From Hygrocybe punicea (Eukaryota; Basidiomycota; Agaricomycetes; Agaricales; Hygrophoraceae): a stretch of 64,000 bases of DNA. The notes beneath the pieces were generated by a model. The model ran no database searches. It saw nothing but the letters and a program-made list of their open reading frames with translations, and was not told where the DNA came from. Below are positions 20,866 through 31,794 of the stretch, piece after piece. The DNA lies in NCBI GenBank assembly GCA_963556145.1, contig OY744464.1, positions 4,588,001 to 4,652,000 on the forward strand, given 5' to 3'. The stretch's first letter is position 1, and every line of letters starts with the position of its first letter. The position numbers and the translations under genes are program-made.

Positions 20866-21651
20866 TATGCTGATGCATAGCGAAGACAGGGCTGAAGTAC
20901 CTCACAGCAGGCATGAATATGTATGGGCCAGGGTATTCGCAGGGTGAGTGAATGGAAACACAACACACACCTAATGGCAAAACTCATCATAGCAGCTCTC
21001 GAACTCAGCATCAGGTATCCACATGGGGAGACTCTCATACTGCCTACACATTCTCACATCAATATTAGTCCTAAGGCTCTCTGGGAACCTGTCTGTGCTA
21101 GTCCCGAGTGTGCCGACCCAAAGCTTCCATTTGAGGCAATCACCAACGCTGTCCACAGCATTCTTGAGACCGCCGTTGCAATGGGGGTTCTGCTCAATGT
21201 GCCAGGGCTCATTGGGGTGGAAGAGGTCAGAGTCTGTGGATGGACGATGGGATGACGAGTGCAAGCTCTTGCACTGGATACGTGTGGGAGCATGCTCTGA
21301 GTGTGTAATGGAAAACTTGAGGGCTGAAGACAGGGTTGTGCTAGCAGGACTCTGGATAGATGCCAGGGCGCTAGTGCTGGTGACGGTGATGGGGGAAAGC
21401 TTGAAGAAGGGGTTGGCTTGCTCGTCCCATGGGGAGAGTGCAGCCGGAGGGGTATTCTTCAGATTCGCCTTGTGATGTCGAGGGAGTCAGATGGTGAGAT
21501 GCCTGTATTGGTATCCATCAAAGACATACCTTGTCCGTTAGATCCTCAACGATGCTCCTCTGAGCATTTGGGAGGCTGGGTGTGTGGTGGTGGCCAGATG
21601 AATCTGGACCGGGCTTCTCCCGAATGGAAAACAGAGGCAGGGATGGAAAGA
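20866..21651 (-). pseudogene. trehalose-6-phosphate synthase/phosphatase-family gene fragment
   Basis: On the minus strand, spliced pieces read in order SIVEDLTDK, a splice (gtatgt...cacaag), NLKNTPPAALSPWDEQANPFF, a Ser-rich linker, NPHCNGGLKNAVDSV, LWVGTLGTSTD, and LPMWIPDAEFESCYDEFCH. That last order is typical of the N-terminal part of fungal Tps2/Tps3/Tsl1-type subunits (GT20 fold) of the trehalose synthase complex. The codon after FCH, normally glutamine, is TAG (20971-20973), a C-to-T nonsense change right at an exon end. A putative next exon (VLQPCLRYA, near 20870-20905) soon stops too. The catalytic GT20 core and phosphatase domain are absent, so this is a truncated relic, not a working gene. 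Confidence 0.65.
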
Positions 21652-22038
21652 CTGTTACCAGTCGTCGCATTTAGGCAGGAATTGTGGGGCCTGTATACAG
21701 ATAACCCAATTAGGGCTTGCCGAGAGATCAGTCACAGGTCTACTACTGCCAGTGATGGACTACAGAGGTGGTGGCCCGGGATCAAGTTGAACCGTGGACA
21801 AACAACCATAAAGTAAGGACTTTGACGAGTCAACACTTGAAGCATGAAGTCCAATTTTAGCTCATGATCAGTTGTAAGTAGTAGCATAGTCCTTATAGTA
21901 AAGTGTAGGTGGAGCCTAGGCTTTGCAGTGCTGTGTAGCACTATATAGGGGAGGTGTTTGCTATGATTGCTATGGTAATGCTATGACTGCTATGGAAATA
22001 ACTGTTTGCTATGAGTGTAAATCAGGTTTTGCTGATGT
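21652..22038. other. intergenic with short gctatg repeats
   Basis: No gene seen. A cluster of gctatg(a/g) units lies at about 21955-22010. Confidence 0.5.
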
Positions 22039-22509
22039 GTGATCTATGACCACTTGGGAAACCATGACCACTTGGGACAGACTCAATTTTTGGATGAATT
22101 ACAAACCATTTTGGCTTGGACTTTTTGTAAAATCTATCCAGTATACCACACCGATATTTTCCCAAGATTGTTTGCCTTGTAGTAGGGCATTAGATCTTGG
22201 TCTGTCATTGAACCCCTTCAATACATGCTCATTTAGCTGGTCATGTCACACTTGCCTGATTCAGTTGGTATGGGCAAAGTTTCACTTCTAATGACCAGTA
22301 ACCAATCATAACTGGCATGATTTTGGTCACGTCCCAAGTGGCCATGATCCCACAATAACAACTTTTCACACTGATCCTGACTTCGTTTGCAATTCCTCTC
22401 AGCAATTAGCCATAAAAATGTAAATGTATGATCGGCTGAATCATAACAATGGCGCAAATTCATTCCGAGGCCAATTTAAATTTGGCCCTCCCAAGTGGTC
22501 ATGGATCAC
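22039..22509. mobile_element. MITE-like inverted-repeat element, 471 bp
   Basis: The left end GTGATCTATGACCACTTGGG is matched by its reverse complement at the right end (22489-22509) with one mismatch. Further copies of the ccacttggga motif occur internally at about 22067 and, inverted, at about 22333. No coding capacity. I could not define a target duplication, so the superfamily is open. Confidence 0.55.
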
Positions 22510-22850
22510 GGTAATGGATTTATCTTGATCAGACCACTTAGCTATGACTACATAAGAAAAGGCTGCGAGATGACTAAGCGGCTCTGTCGAAGTTGAATTT
22601 GTTACACGTGACTAGGGCGCCCTCCGCAGCCGCATATCTCGACTATATGACTGTTCGTTTCGGAAATTACAGACTCTTTGGTTATGGCAAGCCGAAATCC
22701 CACCTAATCGTGAACGTAAAACCTTATTGTCGGATCTAGTTACCGTCCTCCTGCTGTCGGGCGCAGTCCTCGGCATTTCAGCACATTTTGCATCTATATT
22801 CCTTCCAAAAATACATCGTAAATGAATTTGTTTATTGTTCCGCAAATACC
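22510..22850. other. upstream region of the MARVEL gene
   Basis: No gene recognised. It separates the transposon-rich left block from the gene island and should contain the promoter of the gene starting at 22851. Confidence 0.4.
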
Positions 22851-23744
22851 ATGGCTTATCGAACTAATTTCCGCAGGTGATTTTACGATCTTCTCGCTAA
22901 TCGTCCCATCGCTGACCATTTTAGTGTTTTTGATAATGTATGCCTGTTGCAGTTAAACTTTCACGAGTCCTTATGTCGTATATCTGGTAGGCTACAATGG
23001 GCCCAACCCACTACCGAAGCGCTTCAATTATTCGTACTAGGGACACTCTGGTTAGGTGAGTGTCGAGATGACGCACGATAACAAGGACTGATTTCTTTGA
23101 AGCCATGGGGGCGTGGACAACGTGATTATTAAAACAGGCGGCTTTCTTTTGTTGACCATATTCTATCTGGCAGGGATATCATTGGCAACGTGCAATGTGA
23201 CGGGCTTGGCGGCCAACAAACTCCCGCTACCGATGGCCAGAGTGAGGATCATGTACATATCGTCCCCTCCCCTTCGGCTCATACTGCTATTGTAGCAAGC
23301 TTGCAGACGTACTGCTATGAAATGAAAGTAATTCAAGCATTTTCTTGGATGATCTTTGCCGTCTGTAAGCATTCTGTGCATCTGTCAACGACTCTGCAAC
23401 GTAATACCTCCTTTTTTTCAGTTACGATCTCCTTTATGATCCTTCTAGCGCTGGTCACTCGCGCTCAAACACTCGGTCGTCCTGATATATGGTACGAGCC
23501 AATACGTACGTGTTCACGCACTCGCAGTCGAGTTTCAAGTAACTATTTCCTTGAAGGTGAATTACCCTGGTTCGGCGAATGGCCGGGCTACTATAATACT
23601 CACACTGGGATGATGCCTCAATATCCTGGCTATCCTATGATGCAGTACCCAGGCGGCGGCCAATACGTTCAGTCTGTTCCTGGACAATCTATTGTCATCC
23701 AACCAGGAACCAATGGACAGCCAGCAACGGTTACCCATATCTAA
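22851..23744 (+). CDS. MARVEL-domain-type four-TM membrane protein
   Basis: MARVEL proteins are four-helix membrane proteins of trafficking vesicles and plasma-membrane microdomains. ATG 22851 opens a short exon (MAYRTNFR), spliced to further exons that encode hydrophobic segments (LQLFVLGTLWLGGFLLLTIF, then IQAFSWMIFAV joined to FTISFMILLALV). After the last helix comes GRPDIWYEPIRELPWFGEWP, assembled across an intron starting gtacgt near 23506, and then a Pro/Gly/Tyr-rich cytosolic tail ending NGQPATVTHI. The order of helices, QAFSW and the aromatic exit motif are familiar from basidiomycete MARVEL proteins. The first two exon joins are my reconstruction and less secure than the C-terminal half. 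Confidence 0.6.
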
Positions 23745-23990
23745 GAGCAATACCAGTTTGAAAACGGCTAATCAAAACAGCTTTTATCGAGTAGACTGAT
23801 GGATGGATGATTACGATGTAATATGAACTTACGTCCAATTCACTGCCACATGTTGAAGGCATGTTGCCTCATGGTATTGCTCGTGGAGAAGCAAGTTTGA
23901 GTCTTTTTTTCGAGCGCTCCCCCGCTTCATCTGAATCGCTATGCCGTTGTTTCAAGACAACCAAGTGCGCTCAACAGTGACACGTATGTT

Positions 23991-24524
23991 ATGCTCAGTG
24001 CAGCTGCAGGCGTCGATGTTAATACGTCCATTGCAGTAATTATCTTATTAGTCGGTGGACACTTTCTAGCGCAGCTGATGAATTCATTGCGTAAGTTGAT
24101 ACACACTGCCCTTGCGAAATACTTTTAGTGAAGAAATCTGGAGCCTAGATGCCTTTCACTTGACACAAATATTCCTGGCCATTTCATTCATCTTGTTTCT
24201 GATGTATCTGTGCGTCATCTCCCCAGCGACAAAGGGACGAACACGCTTACGACGAAGAATACAGAATAACTTTGCATCACAGCTGGCATGGACAGCTTCT
24301 CACACCAACGCAGGAAGAGATGGCATTGATTACCGGCTTCGCATTATGTTGGATGGGTGAGTTCGATTGCAAAGTATAGACGGTTTGTAGAGACTCAACC
24401 CAGAAGAATCTTTGATAGCCACCCTCTTGGCATGGCATGCTTTCAATCACCGAAGTACAAACTTCGGAACAGCGGAGGAGATGGAGGTGCCACTGGAAAT
24501 CCCCACATACCAAACAGCGGCTAG
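23991..24524 (+). CDS. small two-TM protein, function unknown
   Basis: Exon 1 (23991-24090) starts MLSAAAGVDVN and carries a hydrophobic helix (SIAVIILLVGGHFLAQLM). A 43-nt intron (24091-24133) leads in phase to exon 2 (24134-24356), with a second helix (LTQIFLAISFILFLMYLCVI) followed by a basic stretch (TKGRTRLRRRI). A second intron (24357-24418) leads to exon 3, which in phase reads GHPLGMACFQSPKYKLRNSG and stops at 24524. The alternative frame of exon 3 is open to 24615 and also looks protein-like. The layout suggests a small hairpin membrane protein. No family recognised; the gene model is tentative. Confidence 0.4.
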
Positions 24525-24963
24525 CGTACGAGAGCCAGAATTCACGGGATATCGACCGTACCCTTGCTCCGCCGAAGATCTGTATTGTATCGTTGAAGAG
24601 TGGACTTTCTTCTGAGCGGCCCCATGACGGGCGTGTTCGCTTGATCATGAGAATAGATTCAGAATGCAGATGCAGTTGAAAGTGCCGGAAACATGAATTC
24701 GCCATGTAGCTGCAATGAGTTCGACACCTGCATGATAGGCCCATGGCCATCATGCCATGGCTGTTCTGTGGTGGCAATCTTTGAAACTCGGTCGGTCCCG
24801 GAAGCTTAGCATTAAATACCGCAGACACAACCTAACACTTTCTCTACCTTACCGCCCTCCCCCCTTCACCTTTCTTTGACCGTCCGACGAAACCATCTAT
24901 GATAAGTTGCACTTCTCTGACCTTTGAAGCCACCAAAATTGACCTCGGTCTCTTATCCACGCT

Positions 24964-25803
24964 TCCCCCACGAAACGCCGCATCGAAACCGATGTTATGA
25001 AGATGTAACAATCAACCTCCTTAACCCTTTCATTCTGCTTACTTTGTGCCGCATTGCGCAGGTTAATGTCGGATTACGAGGTGACTCTCGTGAACGACAG
25101 CATGCAGGAATTCTATGTCCGTTTCTACGGTCCAGCAGAAAGTAAGTTTACCAGTTCATGTCCTTCCAAGCTGGCGTGCCTCATCCACTCGTTCTACCCC
25201 GATAAGCACCCTTTGCTGGCGGTGTGTGGAAAATCCACGTCGAACTGCCAGAGCAATACCCATTCAAGTCACCGAGTATCGGGTTTATGAACAAGATATT
25301 CCACCCTAACATTGATGAACTGTACGAATCTGTCTGCGTTTTCCATCCCAGAAATCTGATACATGACGCAGAAGTGGATCTGTGTGTCTGGATGTTATCA
25401 ACCAGACTTGGTCACCGATGTTTGGTGCGTTGCGAATGATAGGTATGGGCGTGATACTAATATCCAAGTCAGACATGATTAATATCTTTGAGGTATTCCT
25501 GCCGCAACTTCTGCGTTACCCAAACCCGAACGATCCATTAAACGGCGAGGCCGCCGCCCTTCTCATGCGTCACCCGAAAGAATACGATGTTAAAGTCAAA
25601 GGTGTGTAGTATCCTCTATTATGCACCTACTATTCGTTCTGCCGTTGAAATCCAATATGACAGAATACGTTCAACGATTTGCAACGAAGGAGGCAGCAGA
25701 TGCCGCAACAGACGGTCCAGACGACGACGACGGCGACGAGGAAATGAGCGAAATCGGCAGTATCAGCGAGGACGACGAAGTTGCGGGACATATGGAACTC
25801 TGA
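24964..25803 (+). CDS. ubiquitin-conjugating enzyme E2 (Ubc8/UBE2H type)
   Basis: Transfers ubiquitin from E1 to substrates with an E3; yeast Ubc8 works with the GID/CTLH ligase in degrading gluconeogenic enzymes. The spliced product reads [73 protein letters not shown] (catalytic Cys in SVCLD), then [19 protein letters not shown] and an acidic tail typical of the Ubc8/UBE2H branch. Introns are short, for example after KM (gtaaca...gcgcag) and in the HPNIDEL/SGSVC region. No in-frame ATG precedes SPTKRR: a TGA lies upstream and no splice acceptor intervenes, so the true start is unresolved. Confidence 0.85.
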
Positions 25804-26149
25804 TCATCGTCTCTGGCATTCGCGCACTCTTTCTTTTATTTCTTATCACGCCGCATCTAACAATCTGTTTCCCATCACCACCCCCCTCACAAAGACCACC
25901 CTTCAGTTCTATCCACTTATCGTAATCGCCAGCCGCCGCTGCATTCTCGCGGAGATACTAATGGGACATCTGCCACCTCCGCCCGCTTCTATTTGTAAAT
26001 GCCCTGCACATCGTTTTCGCAGCTCCCACATTGTTCTTTTGACCAGGGTCGCAGGATGTTTTGTACTCATATCGGGAGTCTTTTGGTAGTGTTGCGTCAT
26101 CAGGGGAGGTTCTTAGAGTCAACGGGCATCATCAGCGAAATGCTGTATT
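25804..26149. other. intergenic between convergent genes
   Basis: Holds the 3' regions of the E2 gene (+) and the THOC5-like gene (-). Nothing else seen. Confidence 0.6.
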
Positions 26150-26945
26150 TCAGCTTGGTGCAGCATTCGCAGTAGGCACTACAAGTTCGTCTACTTTCTT
26201 CTGGATTTCGCCCGCCGTCTAGAAATGTGATTTACATCAAAACACGCTAAGAACACGGTAAGAATGGTGCTGCGTACCTTCATGAGCATATCTATCTGCG
26301 ATTTAACGTTGTCCATGGTGACAGCCTTGATTTTGCTCTCCTTCAATAGTACCTCCTTCTGTTGGGCAAGTTCCTTTTTTTTCAGGTCCAATCTAAACTG
26401 GGGCGTATCAGAAAGGCGCGGGGGAGAAGCAAGACATGTGATAAGGGAATGTGGCGAACCGTTGGCGTTCCGCAAGCTCGAAATTGAGCCTATTGAGCAT
26501 AAGCTGATGTTCGTTGGCCAGAACTTCGTTTGTCCGTGCTTCTGAGGGTGCGAGGGTTTTGAAGTCCTCGATGCTATATAAGGGGATATCCTGATAGATC
26601 GAGCTTACAGTGGTGGATCCCGTCAAGACAAGAAAACATCGAGAGCAATGAACAAGCTCACGCAAATTGTCGACATTTTTCGATCTCCCGCTCTAGATGT
26701 CGCTTCTCGTAGAGCAAATTCTGCAGTCCGAGATGCGTTTGATCCATGTCCTGTCTGGCCTCTGTCGTAGCTTGCTTCTGGGCGCGAGTGGCAGCGTTGG
26801 CGGCACGATTGAGTGCCTTGAGGCGAGTGACGAGGGCGGTTGCACGGATGTGCATTGCTGCGGTGTCCTGGCCGGTATAGTTGGGAGAGACGAGATCGCG
26901 AAGTTTCTCGATGACATCGTCTGCGGCAGAGGGAGACATGTCCAT
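26150..26945 (-). CDS. THOC5-like subunit of the THO mRNA-export complex
   Basis: THO couples transcription to mRNP packaging and export in the nucleus. The spliced minus-strand product has about 220 residues, almost all helical: SAADDVIEKLRDLVSP, then LLYEKRHLEREIEKCRQF joined to YQDIPLYSIEDFKTLAP, NEHQLMLNRLNFELAERQR, LDLKKKELAQQKEVLLKE and a short C-terminus ending VPTANAAPS. The pattern YEK.HL..EI..C..F, then an acidic Ile/Leu segment and a LNFEL.ER coiled coil, is the signature of the THOC5/Fms-interacting family. It is much shorter than animal THOC5, as usual in fungi. ATGs at 26945 and 26939 are both possible starts. It faces the G6PD gene across about 195 bp. Confidence 0.75.
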
Positions 26946-27139
26946 GCCGCTGCAGGCTGTGATCATCGTCCTGGGCAACGAAGTCGACCGGGCCGGTTAC
27001 CGGGCCGACACCCGGACTGCAAACGTCACCTAATCATCAATAAAGGCTAAAGCATAGTGCAGCGGCAACCCCATCGCTCTCACACCTGTTCCGTCATCTC
27101 CAGCATCGCCTTTCCCCACCGTCTTCAACACCATCAACG

Positions 27140-29130
27140 ATGCCTCGCGAACGCGCGCTGTCTGGGACAATTCCCTCCATGGAATCGTCGCACGACGAGA
27201 TCAAGGATAACACCATCATCATCGGTATTGTTGTCGCCTCGCTGTGTTCCTCCAACTCACCTTGATCACATTTCCGATTTTCAGTCTTGGGGGCTTCCGG
27301 TGACCTCGCTAAGAAGAAGGTGCGTATGTGCTTGCGGGTGACGCTACGAGCTCTCACATTTTCACCATTGGTTCCACAGACACTCCCCGCCTTGTTCGGC
27401 CTTTATCGCTCTGGTTTTCTTCCCAGAGAGGTCAAAATTGTAGGGTATGCACGCACAAAGATGGACGAAGCCGAATTTTACAAGCGCATTACCTCCTACA
27501 TCAAGAACCCAAACAATGACGAGGAGATCAACGCCAAAATAGAAGAATTCAAGAAGCTCTCCACATACGTCGCAGGCGACTATGAAGACGGTGCCGCTTT
27601 CGATAAACTCAACAAACACCTCGAGGAGATCGAGTCGCATTATCAGTCCAAAGAATGCAACCGTGTCTTCTACCTCGCACTTCCTCCCAGCGTCTTCATC
27701 CCTGTCGCAAAGAACCTGAAGGATCACTGCTACGTCACCAAGGGTGGTGTGAATCGCATCATCGTGGAAAAACCGTTCGGGAAAGATCTCAAGTCATCAC
27801 GCTTACTACTGGGATCTCTCAAACAGTATTGGAATGAAGACGAGACGTTCCGTATTGATCACTATCTCGGCAAAGAGATGGTGAAGAATTTGCTTGTTCT
27901 TCGGTTTGCGAATATTGCTATTGGTGCTGCATGGGACAAGAACTATGTCAGCAACGTGCAGATCACATTCAAGGAGCCCTTTGGCACTGAAGGGCGGGGC
28001 GGTTATTTTGACGAATTTGGTATCATCCGTGACATCTTGCAGAACCGTGAGTGTGCGAGTTGAGGTGCGTACAGGATGAACCCCTCAACCATGCCAGATC
28101 TGTTACAGGTTCTCAGCATCCTGACCATGGAGCGGCCTGTTTCGTTCGCGGCAGAAGATATTCGTGACGAGAAGGTATGGTGTGGAGGGCCAGAAGCGTT
28201 TTCGTTTCTGACGTGCGACTTGATTTTGCAGGTCAAACTTCTGCGGGCGATCCCACCGATCGAGCGAGGCGACACCCTTCTCGGGCAATATGTCTCTGCC
28301 AATGGAAAGCCGGGCTATCTCGACGATGACACGGTCCCGCACAACTCTGTGTGTCCGACGTTTGCTGCCACGACGCTGTGGATCCACAATCCGCGGTGGG
28401 AGGGTGTGCCTTTCATCCTCAGAGCCGGAAAAGGTGTGTGGTGTGCGTGTGTCATGGCGTCCTTCTCACATGTTCTGTTTCTTCTTTTTATTTTATTTTT
28501 GTGCGCCGTTGCGCAAAGCTTTAAACGAAGCCAAGGTCGAGATTCGCATCCAGTTCAAAGATGTGACGCAAGGGATCTTCAAGGACATCTCGCGCAACGA
28601 GCTTGTGTTGCGCATCCAGCCGTCCGAGGCAGTGTATCTCAAGATGAACGCCAAGGCGCCCGGGCTGTACACACGCGCGATACCGACGGAGATGGACCTC
28701 ACGTATAAGCGGCGTTTCTCGGACGTCAAGATCCCCGAGGCGTACGAGTCGCTCATCCTGGACTCGCTCAAGGGTGACCATTCGAACTTTGTTCGTGATG
28801 ATGAGCTTGACGTCGCGTGGAAGGTGCGTCCGACTTTATTATTTGTGTCACCTTTGGTGACTCACTTGCTTGGATGGTGGGTGGTTGTTAGATCTTCACG
28901 CCAATTTTGCACTGGATAGACGGCTTGGAAGGCGCACCTCCGCGACCCTCGCCGTATCCTTACGGGTCGCGAGGGCCGAAGGAGTTGGATAATTTCATCG
29001 CCAAGTACGGATACAAGCGGTCGTTGGAGAGCTAGTGAGTTTTCGGAGGTTTTGCGGGCTGGTATCCCAACTCATTTTTCTTCTTCTTTTCTTTGCAAAC
29101 AGCGTGTGGCCGATGACCACCAACTTGTGA
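27140..29130 (+). CDS. glucose-6-phosphate 1-dehydrogenase
   Basis: Cytosolic first step of the oxidative pentose phosphate pathway, oxidising glucose 6-phosphate with NADP+. Exon 1 (27140-27224) and exon 2 (27285-27319) join to give the coenzyme-binding loop [11 protein letters not shown]. Later come [10 protein letters not shown], the active-site RIDHYLGKE with its catalytic His-containing context, [20 protein letters not shown], the [16 protein letters not shown] block across an intron at about 28048, and [14 protein letters not shown]. The C-terminus reads [20 protein letters not shown] and ends VWPMTTNL. At least seven short introns. Length (about 500 residues) and all core motifs are intact, so the gene should be functional. 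It is divergent from the THOC5-like gene. Confidence 0.95.
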
Positions 29131-29546
29131 ACAAACGAAACAAGAGAGCGTCGGAATAAAGAAGGGTTTTCAAGTCAGTCTTGGGCCGGGCTGGCTGGCA
29201 TGTGGCGTATCGTCTCCCGTCTCCACCCCCTCACTTTACGCGATTGTACGACAACGGGGATATGCAAGTTCAAATTTTGTATGACAAAACCTTACTAGTG
29301 TAGCAGTGAACGAGAAATGTACGTATATGTGTATGTGTCTCTTCCAGCCAGGGAGAGAGAGCGAGAGAGAGAAAGAAGATCCATACGTCTCCAAAGGTCA
29401 ATCTATGTGCCACGGGACGCCAATGAAGTCAGAGCCAAAAAAAAAACATATGTAATAACAGAACCCGAATGTTCATGTTAAAAATGGAGAAAATTCCTGG
29501 AGGGACACGGTGCGTTTATAAAATGACACATCCATTCGAGAACCAC
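29131..29546. other. intergenic between convergent genes
   Basis: 3' regions of the G6PD gene (+) and the LON/RING gene (-), with an (AG)n-rich stretch near 29350-29375 and a run of A at 29438-29446. No gene. Confidence 0.6.
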
Positions 29547-31741
29547 CTATAGAAAGAGCCTTATCAGAATGATATAAAGAGAGAAAAAAAAGAACCTCCC
29601 CCACCAATTATCATGCAACCGCTGGATCCAATGCACTACGAGGCGTAGCCGCAACCGGGCACTACGCAGTGGGAGTAGCTTCGCCTTTTCGTGGACGTCG
29701 ATCGGGAGCACGAATGCGATGTAGAAGCTGAATCCGCTGGCATCGTCTGGCGGGTTTCCGTATTCGGTGTTGATACGCTGTCTGACCCAAGGAGCCGTGC
29801 CTTGCTGGAGCTGGGCGAGGAAGGCGTGGCAGATGGACATGAGTTCGGCGTTGGTGGGTGGTGCTGACGCTGGTGCTGGCGTTGGTGCGGGTGTGGGTGT
29901 GGGTGTGGGTGAGAGTAGGAGTGAGAAGAAGGAGGAACTTGATGATGATGAGGGTGTGGAGGCGGAGGTGGAGAGTCGTGCGGGTATGGGTGAGAGTACA
30001 TGTGAAAGGAAGGAGGAGCTTGAGGAGGAGGGAGCGGAGGAGGTGGAGGCTGGTGCGGGTGTCGGTGCCGGTGAGAGTACATGTGAAAGGAAGGAGGAGC
30101 TTGAGGAGGTGGAGGTGGATGCGGATGCAAATATGGGTGCGGGTGAGAGTACGTGTGAAAGGAAGGCGGAGCTTGATGATGATGAGGAGGAGGAACTGGT
30201 GTCGGACAAGGAGGATGAGGATGAGGAGGCGGAAGCAGAAGAGGTTGCGGAGGAGGAAGATGACGAAGCCATGGGTATCACCGAATCACCACTCGGTACG
30301 TTCAACGATGCATCATCAAGATCTTCTGGAAAGTCGTCGACCCTGTAAATGAGAATAATTGAGCAACGAGGAGTACAAAAAGGGGCTTAGACCGCACGTC
30401 TCGATACGACCCACGGTATAGCCATCGAGATTGCCCTGTTCGAGGGTGCGGAAGCGTTGTGAACCGATTGCTTCCACTATGCTGCCGCCGTCAGGTAGGG
30501 TGCGGACGGCGCGAATTTCGACCATTGTGCCGTAGTCGCCGTCGTACGATGGTGCGGGCCCAGTGCGGGGAGGCATGATTATGCCGAAGCGAGGGTTAGG
30601 GGACTTGAGGCAGCGGCGTAGCATTAGGCGGTACCTGGAATGTATGAGTGAGTGATGACGTGGAGGGAGAAAGAGAGGGAAGGAGTGGACAGGCCTGGGC
30701 TCGAAAAAGTGTAGGGTGGTAGGCATTCCAGGAAAGCTGAGTTGGCCGACGAAGATGGGGGTGTCTAGGCGGGCGTCGCGCTCTTCTGCAGCGATTGCTT
30801 GTCCACGCTCGGTGTAGAGGGAAGGGAATACATTTAAGACTGAGAAGGGTGTGAGGAGTACGGTGTATAGAAGATAGGAACTCACTGAGAGCCAAAATGA
30901 CCTTGTTGCACGGATACTCGAGAAAGTAGGAGTAACCGGGGAGATCCTGGCGGCAAAGGGGGCAGGCAGGGCTATGGTCGAGGGAACGGTGCAAGCACTT
31001 GTAGCAGAATGTCTGTGGGTGGGGGGGAGAGGTCAGGAGAAGACAAGAGAGAGTGGATGGGGGGAAGCGTACATGCTGGCAAGGAGTTGTTATGGGCTGA
31101 TAGAGAAGCATGAGACAGATTTCGCAAATGAGTTCTGAGAGGAGCTCCTTTTTGAGGTGGGCGTCAAGTTGGGGAGTGGGCGGTGTTCCTGTTCCTGTAA
31201 AGTCGTCTGGGCTTGTGAGGAGGGGGACGTCGTGTGGTACGCTGCGCTGGGTATGGATCTGCTGGCGGAGATGTTGGAGGAGATCTTGTTCATGGGAGTC
31301 TGTGACGGGAGTGGAGTGGGAGTGGCGGCGACGTTTGTGGGGTCTCTCTGAGGAGGGAGATCGAGAGGAAGAGCGTTGGCGACGTGTTGTGCGTGGGGTG
31401 GATGGGAAGTCGGAATCGGAATCGGGATTGTCGCGTTCGTGGTGGTGTTCGTCGATGGATCTGGACAAGAGGGACAAGATCTTCTGTATTTTGATGTCGA
31501 CTTTTGGGAGTTGAAACGGAGTGTTTTGTGGGTGATGTGGGTGATGTTGCTGTGTTGGGGAAGGAGGAAAGAAAGCAACGGACGATGGGGTTGAGGTTGG
31601 TTGCATGGGACGACAGGACGGGATTGGACAAGCGAATGAGGAGAGGTGGTCGGCGCAGACGGTGTGGCCGCAGGGGAGAGTCGACGGGAATCGCAGGAGA
31701 GACTGGGGAGAGCAGAGGGGACAGGAGAGGAGGGAGTGCAT
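29547..31741 (-). CDS. LON-domain and RING-finger protein (LONRF type)
   Basis: Probable E3 ubiquitin ligase. ATG 31741 is the only in-frame start before the first RING-like motif (CPLCSPQ...LPCGHTVCADHLS...CPIPSC). A Ser/Arg-rich linker follows, then a second, complete RING (CEICLMLLYQPITTPCQH spliced across about 60 nt to TFCYKCLHRSL...CPLCRQDL). After another intron comes the substrate-binding LON N-terminal domain (ERDARLDTPIFVGQLSFPGM, NPRFGIIMPPR, DGDYGTMVEIR, LPDGGSIVEAIGSQRFRTLE). A very Ser/Pro-rich repetitive insert (about 29860-30300) interrupts it before the last LON helix block (FSFYIAFVLPIDVHEKAKLL, SARLRLRLVVHWI). The RING-RING-LON order matches LONRF proteins. Its start codon is 53 bp from the divergent Stb6-like gene. 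Confidence 0.85.
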
Positions 31742-31794
31742 GACAAGAGGGAAACACGATCGCGGGACATGATCGAGATTGAACACGTGATTTG
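31742..31794. promoter_or_regulatory. 53-bp bidirectional intergenic region with a CACGTG box
   Basis: Separates the start codons of the LON/RING gene (-) and the Stb6-like gene (+). A palindromic CACGTG, the classic bHLH (Cbf1/Pho4-type) site, lies at 31784-31789. The region is too short for two independent promoters, so core promoter elements probably overlap the coding starts. Confidence 0.6.

Noticed and set aside
29767..30348. Plus-strand Val/Glu-rich frame of 193 codons
   Set aside because: Exact antisense of the Ser/Pro-rich insert of the LON/RING gene; its composition is forced by that repeat.
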